NCBI GenBank assembly: GCA_947367255.1
Contig: CANBCZ010000004.1
Location: forward strand, 52,945-116,944
Source of the DNA: an uncultured Alistipes sp.
Lineage (GTDB): Bacteria; Bacteroidota; Bacteroidia; Bacteroidales; Rikenellaceae
Length of the DNA: 64,000 nucleotides
Direction: 5' to 3'
In this document: positions 1 to 8,920 of the stretch, piece after piece
Layout of the letters: each line of letters begins with the position of its first letter
Numbering within the stretch: the stretch's first letter is position 1
The notes under the pieces: model-generated
The model's input: only the letters and a program-made list of their open reading frames with translations
The model's database searches: none
Told to the model about the DNA's origin: nothing
Program-made: the position numbers and the translations under genes

Positions 1-1074
1 GTTGTGTGCCAGCGCCTTAATCTCCTCGTAGTAGTCAGCAGGGTAGGCGTAGTAGCTCTCTGCAACGACTGCAAAGCGGATATTGTTGCCATCGGCAATC
101 CATCTCGACAGCTCCTTGACAGCCTCCTTCGGCGCATCTGTCATAATCTTTTTGCGCGACTTCGGCGTTACGGCTCTAACGGAAATATTGCTGCTCTTGC
201 GGGCTACGGCAACGAAAAATCCCTCGCTTGCCACGCGGTGCGGGAAGAACTTAAAGCCCTGAAAGTGGCTGACCTTCACCCTCTCCGCATCGCAACCCTC
301 GGGCAGAGTAATCTCTGCACTCGGACATATCTCGTCACCCCATTCGGCAGCCATCCACTCGAGTATTCCCTCATCCTCTGTAGTGTTGTAGGTGCAGGTG
401 CTGTAGATGAACAGACCGCCCGCCTTGAGGCTCTTCCACGCCTCTGTGAGGATTGTCTTTTGGCGTGCAGTGCAGATCTCTACATTATTTGCGCTCCACT
501 CTGTGCGTGCCACCTCGTCCTTGCGGAACATACCCTCGCCCGAGCAAGGTGCATCCACGGCAACCACATCGAACCATCCCTCGAAGGCGGCTATATGCGA
601 CGGGTCGTTATTTGTCACAACAACATTTCCCAAGCCCCACTTGCGGATATTGTCGGCAAGGATGTTGGCTCGGTTTCTCACATACTCATTGGCAACCACA
701 AGACCACGATTGCCGACAGTTGAGGCGTAGAGGGTGCTCTTTCCTCCCGGAGCGGCGCACATATCGAGAATCTTACCGCTGCGGATACCCTCGCTGCGCA
801 GTATATGGTCGATAAATTGCGAACCTGCCTCCTGAACATAGTATGCTCCTGCCGCAAATGGTATGTCGGTAGTGAACTGCGGGCGCGAGTCGAGGTAGCG
901 ACCATACTCGCTCCACGCAATAGCCTCGCCCCAGTTGCCACCGTGCCACTTGTCGCCATTTATACGCACAGAGACGGGTGAAGGGCTGTCGAGCGCGACA
1001 AAGAGACGCTCTGCCTCCGCCTCGCCAAGTTGTTGGCGCATATTGTGGATAAAATCGGCAGGAAGTTGTTGCAT
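1..1074 (-). CDS. RsmF-like rRNA (cytosine-C5) methyltransferase, 3' end cut by window
   Basis: This reading frame is missing from the ORF track because it runs off the left edge without a stop; I translated it by hand (358 codons visible). It starts MQQLPADFIHNMRQQLG and contains the SAM-binding stretch KILDMCAAPGGKS, then DAPCSGEGMFRKDE and YSTCTYNTTEDEG, the two catalytic-cysteine motifs of the NOL1/NOP2/Sun (RsmB/RsmF) family of m5C methyltransferases. These enzymes methylate cytosine in rRNA using a pair of cysteines. The RsmF/YebU-type GMFRK motif favours an RsmF-like rather than an RsmB-like enzyme, and no NusB domain precedes it. The ATG lies 5 bp after the stop of the deoxynucleoside kinase gene, so the two are probably co-transcribed. 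The exact rRNA target is not readable from the sequence. Confidence 0.88.
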   Translation of the reverse strand, partial: MQQLPADFIHNMRQQLGEAEAERLFVALDSPSPVSVRINGDKWHGGNWGEAIAWSEYGRYLDSRPQFTTDIPFAAGAYYVQEAGSQFIDHILRSEGIRSGKILDMCAAPGGKSTLYASTVGNRGLVVANEYVRNRANILADNIRKWGLGNVVVTNNDPSHIAAFEGWFDVVAVDAPCSGEGMFRKDEVARTEWSANNVEICTARQKTILTEAWKSLKAGGLFIYSTCTYNTTEDEGILEWMAAEWGDEICPSAEITLPEGCDAERVKVSHFQGFKFFPHRVASEGFFVAVARKSSNISVRAVTPKSRKKIMTDAPKEAVKELSRWIADGNNIRFAVVAESYYAYPADYYEEIKALAHN

Positions 1075-1079
1075 AGTTT

Positions 1080-1718
1080 TTACCACTTAAAGGTTGATTG
1101 GCGCACTGCGGGACGCTGAGCGTGAATCTCGTCCAGACGCTTGTAGAGCGAGTCGAGAACCTTGATATTCTCGACAAAGTCTGTGTTATCCTTGTCGATG
1201 ATAAATACCTCGCCCTCGTAGTTTGCCACCCACTCGTCGTAGCGGTCGTTGAGGCGCTTGAGGTAGTCGATGTCGATATTCTGCTCATACTCTCTGCCGC
1301 GCTTCTGAATCTGACGCACAAGGGTCGGAATACTCGACTTGAGGTAGATGAGAAGGTCCGGCTTCGGGATGAGGTCTGTAGAGATGTCAAAAATCTTCAT
1401 ATAGGTACCGAAGTCGCGACCCGACATAAGACCCATCTGGTGAAGGTTACCTGCAAAGATGTGGGCATCCTCGTAGATGGTTCGGTCCTGAAAGACATTC
1501 TCCGAGCCGTCCGAGAGCATATCTATAGTCTGACGGATACGGCTGGCGAGGAAGTGCACCTGAAACTGGAATGCCCAGCGGTTCATATCCTCGTAGAAGT
1601 CGGAGATGTAGGGGTTGTCCACATCCTCGTAGTACGCCTTGGCGCCGTAGTGTTTTGTAAGTATCTCGGTCAGCGTGGTCTTGCCGCTGCCGATATTTCC
1701 TGCAATAGCAATATACAT
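1080..1718 (-). CDS. Deoxynucleoside kinase
   Basis: A 212-residue protein with the P-loop GNIGSGKT at residues 8-15, the DRTIYEDAHIFA segment that matches the ERS/DRS motif of the deoxynucleoside kinase (dCK/dGK/TK2) superfamily, and a C-terminal arginine-rich lid (KRGREYEQ). Such enzymes phosphorylate deoxynucleosides in the cytosol for salvage of dNTP precursors. The length (about 205-220 aa) is normal for bacterial members, and no feature indicates which base is preferred. It sits 5 bp upstream of the rRNA methyltransferase start and 41 bp downstream of trkA on the same strand, so a trkA-dNK-methyltransferase transcript is likely. Confidence 0.88.
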   Translation of the reverse strand: MYIAIAGNIGSGKTTLTEILTKHYGAKAYYEDVDNPYISDFYEDMNRWAFQFQVHFLASRIRQTIDMLSDGSENVFQDRTIYEDAHIFAGNLHQMGLMSGRDFGTYMKIFDISTDLIPKPDLLIYLKSSIPTLVRQIQKRGREYEQNIDIDYLKRLNDRYDEWVANYEGEVFIIDKDNTDFVENIKVLDSLYKRLDEIHAQRPAVRQSTFKW

Positions 1719-1759
1719 ATCAGGGTATCTATATAAATTAGTAACTTATTGTTTGTCTG

Positions 1760-3097
1760 TTAGTTGAAGTAGTAGCCTGTATCTGCAATAGCCGACGGCA
1801 TAGCAAATACCACTACGCGGTCATAGGCGTTAATCTGCATCGAACTTGTGGCGATAAATACGCGGTCACCACGAACAATGCCGCCGATAATAACATCCTC
1901 CGGAAGACCCATCTGACCGATAGTGGTCTTTGTGGCAGGCGAGTTTGGCTTGACGATAAACTCCAGCACCTCGGCATCGCTGCCCGTAAGGCACTTGATG
2001 GCAAGCACATCGGTAGACATTGTAAAGCGGAAGATGTTGGAGGCGGTAACAATCTTCTTGTTGATGATTGTATCTACACCCACCGAGTCGGCGATGTTGA
2101 TGTAATTCATATTCTCCACCTCGGCAATTACACGCTTCACGCCCATACGCTTGGCGAGCATAGCTGTCAGAATATTTGTCTCGCTACGACCCGTAACGGC
2201 GATAAAGGCGTCCATATTTGCAAGACCCTCCTCCATCATGGCATCTGTATCGCGACCATCCTGATGGATAATCAGCGTGCGGTCGAGCATCTCGGCAAGA
2301 CGATACGCCTTGTCGGCATTGTAGTCGATAAGCTTGATGTTCACATCGTCCTGCAGCGCTTGTGCAATCTGCACACCGATACGCGAGCCGCCGAGAATCA
2401 TCATATTGTTTACCTTCACGCCACTCTTGCCCGACAACTCCATAACGGTACCAACAGAGTCGTGACGAGCAATGGCATAGACCATATCGCCAATCATATA
2501 GCTGTCACCGCGCTTAGGGATGATTGTCACGCCATCGCGCATAATGGCAACGGTGCGGTAGTTGAGCGTCTGCTCCTCCTCAAATCCTGCGATAGGTCCG
2601 CCGACAAGCGAAGAGTTGGGCTCAAGACGGAAGACGACAAGCGAGAGCTTACCGCCCGAGAAATCGACAAACTCGGTCGTTGCAGTGTGTCCGAGAAGGT
2701 TGATAACCTCCTCTGCGGCGAGCTTCTCGGGGTAGAGCAGGTAGTCGATGCCCATGTTGATAAACATCTCCTTGTTGTTCGGCTCCAGATACTCGTTGTT
2801 GTCGATGCGGGCAATGGACTTCTTTGCGCCCAACTGCTTTGCCATCATCGCCGAGAGGATATTGTCGTTCTCGATAGAGTCTACGGCAATAAAGAGGTCA
2901 CACTTGCGCACAGCCGCCTTGCGGAGTGTGGCAAATGTGGTTGCGTCACCCTCGATGGTGATAACATCGGCAAAACTGCCAAGCTCGGCAAGCAGCTTCG
3001 GATCCTGATCGATAATGGTGATGTCGTGTCCGTTTCCGCTGAGCATCTTGGCAAGATGATTGCCCATCTCCTCAACTCCTGAAATTACGATTCTCAT
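1760..3097 (-). CDS. trkA: Trk system potassium uptake regulator TrkA
   Basis: At 445 residues it has the duplicated architecture of TrkA: an RCK_N Rossmann domain (MRIVISGVEEMGNHLA, about 1-120), RCK_C (about 140-225), a second RCK_N starting at MMILGGSRIGVQIA (about 232-350) and a second RCK_C. TrkA is the cytoplasmic NAD(H)/ATP-binding ring that gates the TrkH/TrkG K+ channel. The first glycine-rich loop is degenerate (GVEEMG instead of GxGxxG), while the second keeps more of the pattern; the second ligand site may therefore differ in affinity, which is an inference. No trkH gene is visible, so the membrane partner is encoded elsewhere. A good promoter lies just upstream. Confidence 0.93.
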   Translation of the reverse strand: MRIVISGVEEMGNHLAKMLSGNGHDITIIDQDPKLLAELGSFADVITIEGDATTFATLRKAAVRKCDLFIAVDSIENDNILSAMMAKQLGAKKSIARIDNNEYLEPNNKEMFINMGIDYLLYPEKLAAEEVINLLGHTATTEFVDFSGGKLSLVVFRLEPNSSLVGGPIAGFEEEQTLNYRTVAIMRDGVTIIPKRGDSYMIGDMVYAIARHDSVGTVMELSGKSGVKVNNMMILGGSRIGVQIAQALQDDVNIKLIDYNADKAYRLAEMLDRTLIIHQDGRDTDAMMEEGLANMDAFIAVTGRSETNILTAMLAKRMGVKRVIAEVENMNYINIADSVGVDTIINKKIVTASNIFRFTMSTDVLAIKCLTGSDAEVLEFIVKPNSPATKTTIGQMGLPEDVIIGGIVRGDRVFIATSSMQINAYDRVVVFAMPSAIADTGYYFN

Positions 3098-3116
3098 AGG
3101 CTTGCAAAATTTCAGA

Positions 3117-3147
3117 CAAATTTATAAATTTGTAGCGAGATTTCAAA
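3117..3147 (-). promoter_or_regulatory. Bacteroidetes-type promoter of trkA
   Basis: Read on the minus strand: TTTG, 19 bases, TAAATTTG. This fits the -33/-7 consensus (TTTG, 19-21 bases, TAnnTTTG) and lies about 20 bp upstream of the trkA ATG. Confidence 0.7.
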
Positions 3148-3200
3148 GCCTTAGCGGGTTTTGATGTAAAATAAATTTAAGTAAATTTTGTAACTTGCTT

Positions 3201-3458
3201 ATGCCTAATTGGTTAGTTGTTATTCTTTTTGCTGTCGGAGCGGTCGCTTTCTTTGGTATTGCACTCTCTTTGACACTTATTTTTAAGGGTCATCATATCG
3301 AGTCGGAGATCTCTACAAACCCCAATATGAAAAAACTCGGTATCAAGTGTGCCGTGCAGGAGACTCGTGAGGATATTGCCGCCGAGACCTGCGATACAGA
3401 CAGCGTCTGTACAGGTAACTGTGCCGGTTGTGATATTGACCACTCGGCTGCGAAATAG
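3201..3458 (+). CDS. Small membrane protein with Cys-rich cytoplasmic tail
   Basis: The track starts this ORF at a TTG (3195), but the ATG at 3201 (MPNWLVVILFAVG) is more likely and gives 85 residues. One hydrophobic segment (residues about 3-27) is followed by a polar part and the tail CDTDSVCTGNCAGCD, a CX5CX3CX2C arrangement with one more Cys upstream (GIKCAVQ). The four closely spaced cysteines suggest metal or Fe-S binding, but that is an inference. I do not recognise a characterised family. It is transcribed divergently from trkA and lies 67 bp before a secreted protein gene. Confidence 0.7.
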   Translation: MPNWLVVILFAVGAVAFFGIALSLTLIFKGHHIESEISTNPNMKKLGIKCAVQETREDIAAETCDTDSVCTGNCAGCDIDHSAAK

Positions 3459-3525
3459 TTCGATAGAGGGGTACAAAATGGAGTGAAATCCGTCTAATCT
3501 GTGTAATAACCAAACTTATCCTATA

Positions 3526-4671
3526 ATGAAACGACTATTTGTAATTATCTTGCTGCTTGCTGCCGGTATCGGTATGCTGACAGCTCAGACACCTATTGAA
3601 CAGTTACCGAAACAGATATGCTCGGGCGAGTGGAAGGCAGGTCACGTGCAGGGGCTTGCTGTCGATACCAAACGCGAATATATCTACTTCTCATTTACCA
3701 CTATGCTTGTCAAGATGGATATGCAGGGTAATGTCGTAGGTACAGTTACCGGTCTGCTCGGTCACCTCGGTTGCATTGAGTTTAATGATGCTGACGGTCG
3801 CATCTACGGCTCATTGGAGTATAAAGACGACTCTATCGGCAGGGGTATTCTCAAGCAGGAGAAGTCCAATAAAAAGTTCGATACCGCATTCTATGTCGCT
3901 ATATTTGATGTCGATAAGATTACCCGTCAGGGTATGAGTGCCGAGAAGGATGGTATTATGACCACCGTCTATCTGCCAACCGTTGTTGAGGATTTCAAGG
4001 CAAAGGTCGAGTGTGGCGGCAAAACCCTCGAGCACCGCTTCGGTTGCAGCGGCTTTGATGGCATAACATTCGGTCCAAAGTTCGGCAAGAGCGACGGAAA
4101 GTACTATCTTACAATCGCTTACGGCATCTACGGCGATGCAAATCGTAGCGATAACGACCATCAGGTGCTCCTCCAGTACGACGCCTCAAATTGGACAAAA
4201 TATGAGCAGCCGCTCTCGCAAGATAATATGCACCAGTTGGGTCCTAAAAAGCCTGCAGGTCGCTACTTCGTCTATACCGGCAACCGTAATTGGGGCGTGC
4301 AGAATATGGAGTATGATAAGAGCCGAAACTTCTGGTTCTTAGCAACTTATGAGACTAAGAAATCCGATTTTGCAGGCTTCTCGCTGATGACAATCGACGG
4401 CAATATCGCACCTAAAAAGCAGCCCCTCAAGGGGGTGGACTACTGCAAGAGTGGCAACCTCTTGACACTCTCGGGTCGCGGTATGACCGATGCCAACCAC
4501 CACTCAATTCGTGGCTGGCACTTCGATAAATCATCTACCGGTATTCACGCTTTGGGCGATAACTACTTCTATATCTCGCACCGCAAACGCAATAAGCCAT
4601 ACCAGAGTTGTACTGCGACGCTATATAAGTTTGTGGGGAGGGAGAGTTATCCTTTTGATCTCATTCAGTAG
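3526..4671 (+). CDS. Secreted protein of unknown function, possibly beta-propeller
   Basis: 381 residues beginning with a clear signal peptide (MKRLFVIILLLAAGIGMLTAQ, cleavage likely after TAQ). The mature part has repeated beta-strand-like segments with short motifs such as GLAVDTKREYIYFSF and LGHLGCIEFNDADGRIYGSLEYKD, resembling the blades of propeller proteins. No catalytic motif was recognised. A periplasmic or outer-membrane-associated location is likely. The gene ends in TAG, and the first base of the intergenic palindromic element (family 1, copy A) follows directly. It faces sppA, which is transcribed from the other strand. Confidence 0.72.
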   Translation: MKRLFVIILLLAAGIGMLTAQTPIEQLPKQICSGEWKAGHVQGLAVDTKREYIYFSFTTMLVKMDMQGNVVGTVTGLLGHLGCIEFNDADGRIYGSLEYKDDSIGRGILKQEKSNKKFDTAFYVAIFDVDKITRQGMSAEKDGIMTTVYLPTVVEDFKAKVECGGKTLEHRFGCSGFDGITFGPKFGKSDGKYYLTIAYGIYGDANRSDNDHQVLLQYDASNWTKYEQPLSQDNMHQLGPKKPAGRYFVYTGNRNWGVQNMEYDKSRNFWFLATYETKKSDFAGFSLMTIDGNIAPKKQPLKGVDYCKSGNLLTLSGRGMTDANHHSIRGWHFDKSSTGIHALGDNYFYISHRKRNKPYQSCTATLYKFVGRESYPFDLIQ

Positions 4672-4797
4672 TTTTATCGTGATAGTGGCGCATTTGCGGC
4701 ACATCCCTTAAAAACCAACGGCGGCTGTACGTTTTAGTACTATCCGCCGTTGCTTTTTTGCACGATGCACCGCAACTACACCACTCTGACGATAAAA
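4672..4797 (+). repeat. Family 1 nested palindrome, copy A
   Basis: A 126 bp element starting at the base after the stop codon of the upstream gene. The ends are TTTTATCGT and ACGATAAAA. Inside are paired arms AGTGG/CCACT and TTGCGG/CCGCAA, the fixed box GCACATCCCTTAA, and a central hairpin with stem CAACGGCGG/CCGCCGTTG (4716-4724 with 4744-4752) and inner stem GTAC/GTAC around GTTTTA. The same layout with different stem sequences occurs seven more times in this window. Confidence 0.9.
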
Positions 4798-5000
4798 CGG
4801 TGCAAAGAAGTAGGGTAGTGAAGTTTGGATTTTTACTGCGTTAGCTGTACTGCGTAGCCAGGAAACCCGACCTATTCGCGCACCCGGAGCGAAGCGACTA
4901 AGCCCCCTTTTTTCAAAAGGGGGTTTGGGGGATATGTCAATATTTTTTTAATATATTAGCATCAGCCGTTTTCGGCTATTCTAAATCCGCAGTGCTACGC
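4798..5000. other. Convergent intergenic region with terminator-like hairpin
   Basis: This is the remainder of the gap between convergent genes. It contains a GC-rich hairpin CCCCCTTTT-TTC-AAAAGGGGG (4903-4923) and, next to the sppA stop, a short hairpin AGCCG-TTTT-CGGCT. The AT tracts beside them make a rho-independent type end for sppA plausible. I see no gene. Confidence 0.5.
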
Positions 5001-6803
5001 TTAAAACGCCATGCGATATGGGCAATACATCTGTACGCCGGTGCGGTTAAGTTCAGTTTTCAGCTCCTCGTAGTGGTTGCAGAGCTCCATTTGCTCGTCG
5101 GTTATCACCATTGAGCGTACCTGCATACCGAGGCTCTGGATAAATGCCATCATCGGATCCATCTCCGGCAGTACCTCTGTTATCTGGAAGTTCTCGGCGA
5201 TGCCTGCCTTATCGGCAGCGATGCTTACGGCTCTCTTGATGCCTCCATTTGTATCTGCAAGACCGATCTCTACGGCATTTGTACCGGTCCATACGCGACC
5301 TTCGGCAATGTTGAGTACCTTCTGGAGCTCGAGGTTACGACCTGCTGCGACCTTTGTTGTGAATGACTCGTACACATCGTCTACTGATGCGATGAGCAGC
5401 TTGCGCTCCATCTCGGTTGTCTTGCGCAGACTCACGCCGAGGATGTTCTGACCGAAGTCCGAAGAGGCATTTGTCTTCACGCCGTCAAAGGTGATGCCGA
5501 GCTTGTTTTTGAGCATATTGCCACCCTCCATAAACATACCGAATACGCCGATAGAGCCTGTTAGTGTGAGTTTGTTTGCCACAATAGCATCTGCCGGAGC
5601 GGAGATGTAGTAGCCGCCACTTGCTGCATATGCGCCCATAGATACAATTACCGGCTTCTCCTGCTTGAGCAGCTCCACCTCGCGCCAGATAATATCACTT
5701 GCAAGTGCGCTGCCGCCCGGAGAGTTTACTCGCAACACTACAGCCTTGATAGTCTGGTCTTTACGCGCCTTGGCAATGGTATTTGCGAGTGTTGTGCCGT
5801 AGATATTGCCGTCGATGCTCTCGCTGTCGCCATCGACAATACCTCCGTCAGCATAGACAATACCCACCTTAGGTGCAGAGACCTTGCTCATATTGGCACC
5901 CGCTACAGAGCAGTAGTCGCCCAACGAGAGGATCTCGTACTCTCCGAGGAAGTTCTTCTCCACGCCATACTCGGCAAAAATCTCCTCCATCTGGTCGCGG
6001 TAGATTATTCCGTCAATCAGTCCGTGCTTGAGTGCCTGCTCGGGGAAGAGCATCGGCTCGGTGTTGGCAATCTTGTTGAGCGCCTCTACTGTTGTGCCGC
6101 GGGCATCGGCTACAGTGGTAGAGATTGTGCTCCACATACTCTCCACCAGTGCCTCCATCTGCTTGCGGTTTGCCGGCGACATCTTCTCGAGGATGTACGG
6201 CTCAACTGCGCTCTTGTACTTGCATACGGTCGGGCGGAACACCTCGCAGGTGAGTCCCAACTTGTCCATTGCCCCCTTGAAGAATATTGTCGGCATAGAC
6301 AGACCCATCCAGCTGAAGCTACCCTCCGGCTGCAGATAGATCTTGTCCGCTACAGAGGCAAGATAGTAACCCATCTGCGAATATCCGTCATTGTATGCCA
6401 AGATAAACTTGCCGCTTGTCTTGAATGCCTCGAGCGCCTCGCGCATCTCCTCAAGAGCCGCTGCAGATACCGCTCCGCCACCCGAGAAGTTGAGGTAGAT
6501 ACCCTTTATGCGCTCATCTGTCGCTGCTGTCTCTATTGCGCGCAACACCTTCAGAATCGGCAGCGAACGGGTCGTTTGCATAGATGAAAAGTTCATACTT
6601 GCAAACGGATTTATCGCCGGTGACTCGACAATATTGTCTGCCAAATCGATCTTCAAAATAGTATTCGGAAGGACTGTCACAGCCTTGCTGCCGCCCATAG
6701 ACCCCGCCATGCCGAAGATGGTAATGAGCCAAAAGAGTCCTGAAATTACACTACCTGCCACCACTGCAAGCAGCGCTGCCCAAAAAACCTTAGAAAATTT
6801 CAT
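5001..6803 (-). CDS. sppA: Signal peptide peptidase SppA, 67 kDa type
   Basis: 600 residues, the length of the long (tandem-domain) SppA proteins. An N-terminal membrane anchor (residues about 8-38) is followed by two ClpP/crotonase-fold domains. In the first, YLASVADKIYLQPEGSFSWMG carries the conserved lysine that acts as general base. In the second, VSMGAYAASGGYYISAPADAIVAN carries the nucleophilic serine. SppA degrades signal peptides left in the cytoplasmic membrane after processing. The protein seems intact. Upstream there is a TACCTTTG -7 element on the minus strand (6826-6833). Confidence 0.93.
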   Translation of the reverse strand: MKFSKVFWAALLAVVAGSVISGLFWLITIFGMAGSMGGSKAVTVLPNTILKIDLADNIVESPAINPFASMNFSSMQTTRSLPILKVLRAIETAATDERIKGIYLNFSGGGAVSAAALEEMREALEAFKTSGKFILAYNDGYSQMGYYLASVADKIYLQPEGSFSWMGLSMPTIFFKGAMDKLGLTCEVFRPTVCKYKSAVEPYILEKMSPANRKQMEALVESMWSTISTTVADARGTTVEALNKIANTEPMLFPEQALKHGLIDGIIYRDQMEEIFAEYGVEKNFLGEYEILSLGDYCSVAGANMSKVSAPKVGIVYADGGIVDGDSESIDGNIYGTTLANTIAKARKDQTIKAVVLRVNSPGGSALASDIIWREVELLKQEKPVIVSMGAYAASGGYYISAPADAIVANKLTLTGSIGVFGMFMEGGNMLKNKLGITFDGVKTNASSDFGQNILGVSLRKTTEMERKLLIASVDDVYESFTTKVAAGRNLELQKVLNIAEGRVWTGTNAVEIGLADTNGGIKRAVSIAADKAGIAENFQITEVLPEMDPMMAFIQSLGMQVRSMVITDEQMELCNHYEELKTELNRTGVQMYCPYRMAF

Positions 6804-6825
6804 AATCGTAAATGTTTATTTAGAA

Positions 6826-6833
6826 CAAAGGTA
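6826..6833 (-). promoter_or_regulatory. Probable -7 element of sppA
   Basis: TACCTTTG on the minus strand, 23 bp upstream of the ATG. The extended form CAAAGGTAGTAAAAAA on the plus strand also occurs before the SulP and ROK genes (with small variations), which supports it as a real promoter. No clear TTTG at -33. Confidence 0.5.
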
Positions 6834-6905
6834 GTAAAAAATTGTAAAAATCGCATAACCACCACCAATAAACAACATTTTGCCCAAAATATACTTGATT
6901 TATGG

Positions 6906-6936
6906 TTTGAAAAAAGTAAAACATTTTCTAATTTTG
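6906..6936 (+). promoter_or_regulatory. Promoter of the small secreted protein gene at 6952
   Basis: TTTG, 19 bases, TAATTTTG: a full match to the Bacteroidetes consensus. The predicted transcript would start near 6943, so the ATG at 6952, not the upstream TTG/ATG codons in the track ORF, is the start. Confidence 0.75.
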
Positions 6937-6951
6937 CAAAAAGCATTGGTT

Positions 6952-7506
6952 ATGAAACGTTTTGTTGCCATACTTGTTTTTGCTCTGTGTGCATTTTGTG
7001 CTGAAGCACAACTTATGAACTTTATGTACCAGCCGCCAGAATATAATAAAGAACCTCCTGTATATATTATCGGTAAATTTACGAGAATAACAGATATGGC
7101 TCTTGCTTATAAAGAGGATGGCTTGTATAGACGAGGTAGGGTTCATGGTATGTTTTATTGTACAAATAGGGCTTTAGATTATACGTTGGCATTCTCTTTC
7201 TTGAAAACGGAATATCCGTCAAAAGATTTGGAAATTTTAGACTTGCCAATCTCTGATTTAGAGCAGTTTGAGAATATAATTTTAGCAGAAAATTTCCTAA
7301 AACTTAAAAGCCTTAAAGAGGCTTCAGACTTAATGTGGGAGTTTTTCTATCGACGTTGGAAAGGAAAAACCTACTTTATCGATAGCAGTGAGTGTTATAA
7401 ATCTGACCCAGAACTTAAAGAGCCAGATAGAATGAAGGCTATTCAGGTCGAAGTTTATCCATGCGATATACCTAAATTGCCTCTTCCCGATGGTTTTGTA
7501 GAATAG
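6952..7506 (+). CDS. Small secreted protein of unknown function
   Basis: 184 residues when started at MKRFVAILVFALCAFCAEAQ, a good signal peptide preceded by a consensus promoter; the track ORF (208 aa) begins upstream of that promoter. The mature protein has two or three cysteines, many aromatic residues and no motif I recognise (YIIGKFTRITDMALAYKEDG, MWEFFYRRWKGKTYFI). The region is visibly richer in A+T than its neighbours, with many AT-ending codons, so it may be a more recent acquisition. It lies alone between sppA (divergent) and kbl. Confidence 0.65.
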   Translation: MKRFVAILVFALCAFCAEAQLMNFMYQPPEYNKEPPVYIIGKFTRITDMALAYKEDGLYRRGRVHGMFYCTNRALDYTLAFSFLKTEYPSKDLEILDLPISDLEQFENIILAENFLKLKSLKEASDLMWEFFYRRWKGKTYFIDSSECYKSDPELKEPDRMKAIQVEVYPCDIPKLPLPDGFVE

Positions 7507-7588
7507 ATAGCTAAACAGAGGATGACCATATACGGTTGTCCTCTGTTCGTGTAAAAATGTAATGCGCAGAGTGAAAAAATGGTATTTT

Positions 7589-7621
7589 ATTGGCAAAAAT
7601 GGTGTAAAAATGTTATCTTTG
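7589..7621 (+). promoter_or_regulatory. Promoter of the kbl-lrp-queD operon
   Basis: ATTG, 21 bases, TATCTTTG, close to the -33/-7 consensus, about 95 bp before the kbl start codon. The leader has no obvious hairpin. Confidence 0.6.
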
Positions 7622-7715
7622 CGATAGGGAAAGTTAAAAAGTGTAACTATGGCGTTATACGAAATGGATTAAATAACTGAAAATCAACGATATAAATTTA
7701 TAATATAGTAAAACT

Positions 7716-8903
7716 ATGTACGGTAATTTCAAGCAGTTCCTGGAGCAGGAACTTCAGGCTATCAAGGATGCCGGTCTTTATAAGACCGAGCGAGTTATCT
7801 GTTCTCCGCAGCGTGCAGAGATCGAGGTGGCAGGTAAGGAGTGTCTTAACTTCTGCGCTAACAATTATCTGGGTCTTTCTGACAATCCGCGCCTTATTGA
7901 GGCGGCAAAGCGTGCTATGGACGAGCGCGGTTACGGTATGTCGTCAGTGCGTTTTATCTGCGGCTGTCAGGATATTCACAAGCAGCTCGAGAAGGCTATT
8001 GCCGACTACTTCGGCACTGAGGATACTATCCTTTACGCCGCTTGCTTCGATGCAAATGGTGGTGTGTTCGAGCCGCTCTTTACCGAGCAGGATGCAATTA
8101 TCTCCGACGCCCTCAACCACGCATCTATCATCGACGGTGTGCGCCTCTGCAAGGCTGTTCGTTACCGTTATGCAAATGCCGATATGGAGTCGCTGGAGGA
8201 TTGCCTGAAGCGTGCACAGGCGCAGCGTTTCAGAATTATCTGTACCGACGGTGTCTTCTCTATGGATGGCAATGCCGCTCCGCTCGACGAGATTTGCAAG
8301 CTGGCAAAGCAGTATAACGCCCTTGTTATGGTGGATGAGTGCCACTCTGCGGGTGTGCTTGGCGCTACAGGTCGCGGTATTACCGAGCTTTACAACTTGC
8401 GTGGCGAGGTGGATATTATCACCGGCACCCTCGGTAAGGCATTTGGTGGTGCTGTGGGTGGTTTTACAACAGGTCGTAAGGAGATTATCGATATGCTCCG
8501 CCAGCGCTCACGCCCATATCTGTTCAGCAACTCTCTTCCACCGGCAGTAGTTGGTGCCGGTATCGAGATGTTCAAGATGTTGGAAGAGAGCAACGAGCAC
8601 CACGACCGCCTTGTGGCAAATGTGGAGTACTTCCGTAGCAAGATGATCGAGGCGGGCTTCGACATCAAGCCTACAGACTCGGCAATTTGTGCAGTTATGC
8701 TCTACGATGCAAAGCTCTCGCAGGAGTTTGCAGCGGCACTTCAGCAGCGCGGCGTCTTTGTAACAGGCTTCTACTACCCTGTAGTGCCAAAGGGTCTTGC
8801 CCGAATCCGCGTGCAGGTCTCTGCAGGTCATACAACCGAGCAGCTGCAGCGTTGCGTAGATGCCTTTGTTGAGGTAGGTAAAGAGTTAGGTGTTTTGAAA
8901 TAA
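7716..8903 (+). CDS. kbl: Glycine C-acetyltransferase (2-amino-3-ketobutyrate CoA ligase)
   Basis: 395 residues, the standard length for Kbl. It belongs to the alpha-oxoamine synthase group of PLP enzymes: VMVDECHSAGVLGATGRG holds the Asp/His that contact PLP, and TGTLGKAFGGAVGG holds the lysine that forms the Schiff base. Kbl splits 2-amino-3-ketobutyrate with CoA to glycine and acetyl-CoA, the second step of threonine breakdown. In some Bacteroidetes related enzymes make sphingoid bases (serine palmitoyltransferase) or KAPA; start MYGNFKQFLEQELQAIKDAGLYKTERVI is typical for Kbl, so I prefer it. It is followed 17 bp later by an Lrp-type regulator, a common neighbour for amino-acid enzymes. 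Confidence 0.88.
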   Translation: MYGNFKQFLEQELQAIKDAGLYKTERVICSPQRAEIEVAGKECLNFCANNYLGLSDNPRLIEAAKRAMDERGYGMSSVRFICGCQDIHKQLEKAIADYFGTEDTILYAACFDANGGVFEPLFTEQDAIISDALNHASIIDGVRLCKAVRYRYANADMESLEDCLKRAQAQRFRIICTDGVFSMDGNAAPLDEICKLAKQYNALVMVDECHSAGVLGATGRGITELYNLRGEVDIITGTLGKAFGGAVGGFTTGRKEIIDMLRQRSRPYLFSNSLPPAVVGAGIEMFKMLEESNEHHDRLVANVEYFRSKMIEAGFDIKPTDSAICAVMLYDAKLSQEFAAALQQRGVFVTGFYYPVVPKGLARIRVQVSAGHTTEQLQRCVDAFVEVGKELGVLK

Positions 8904-8920
8904 AATAGGAGGATAGTGTT

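Noticed and set aside
4-723. Plus-strand 239-aa ORF at the left edge
   Set aside because: It is antisense to the m5C methyltransferase, whose catalytic motifs are intact on the minus strand.
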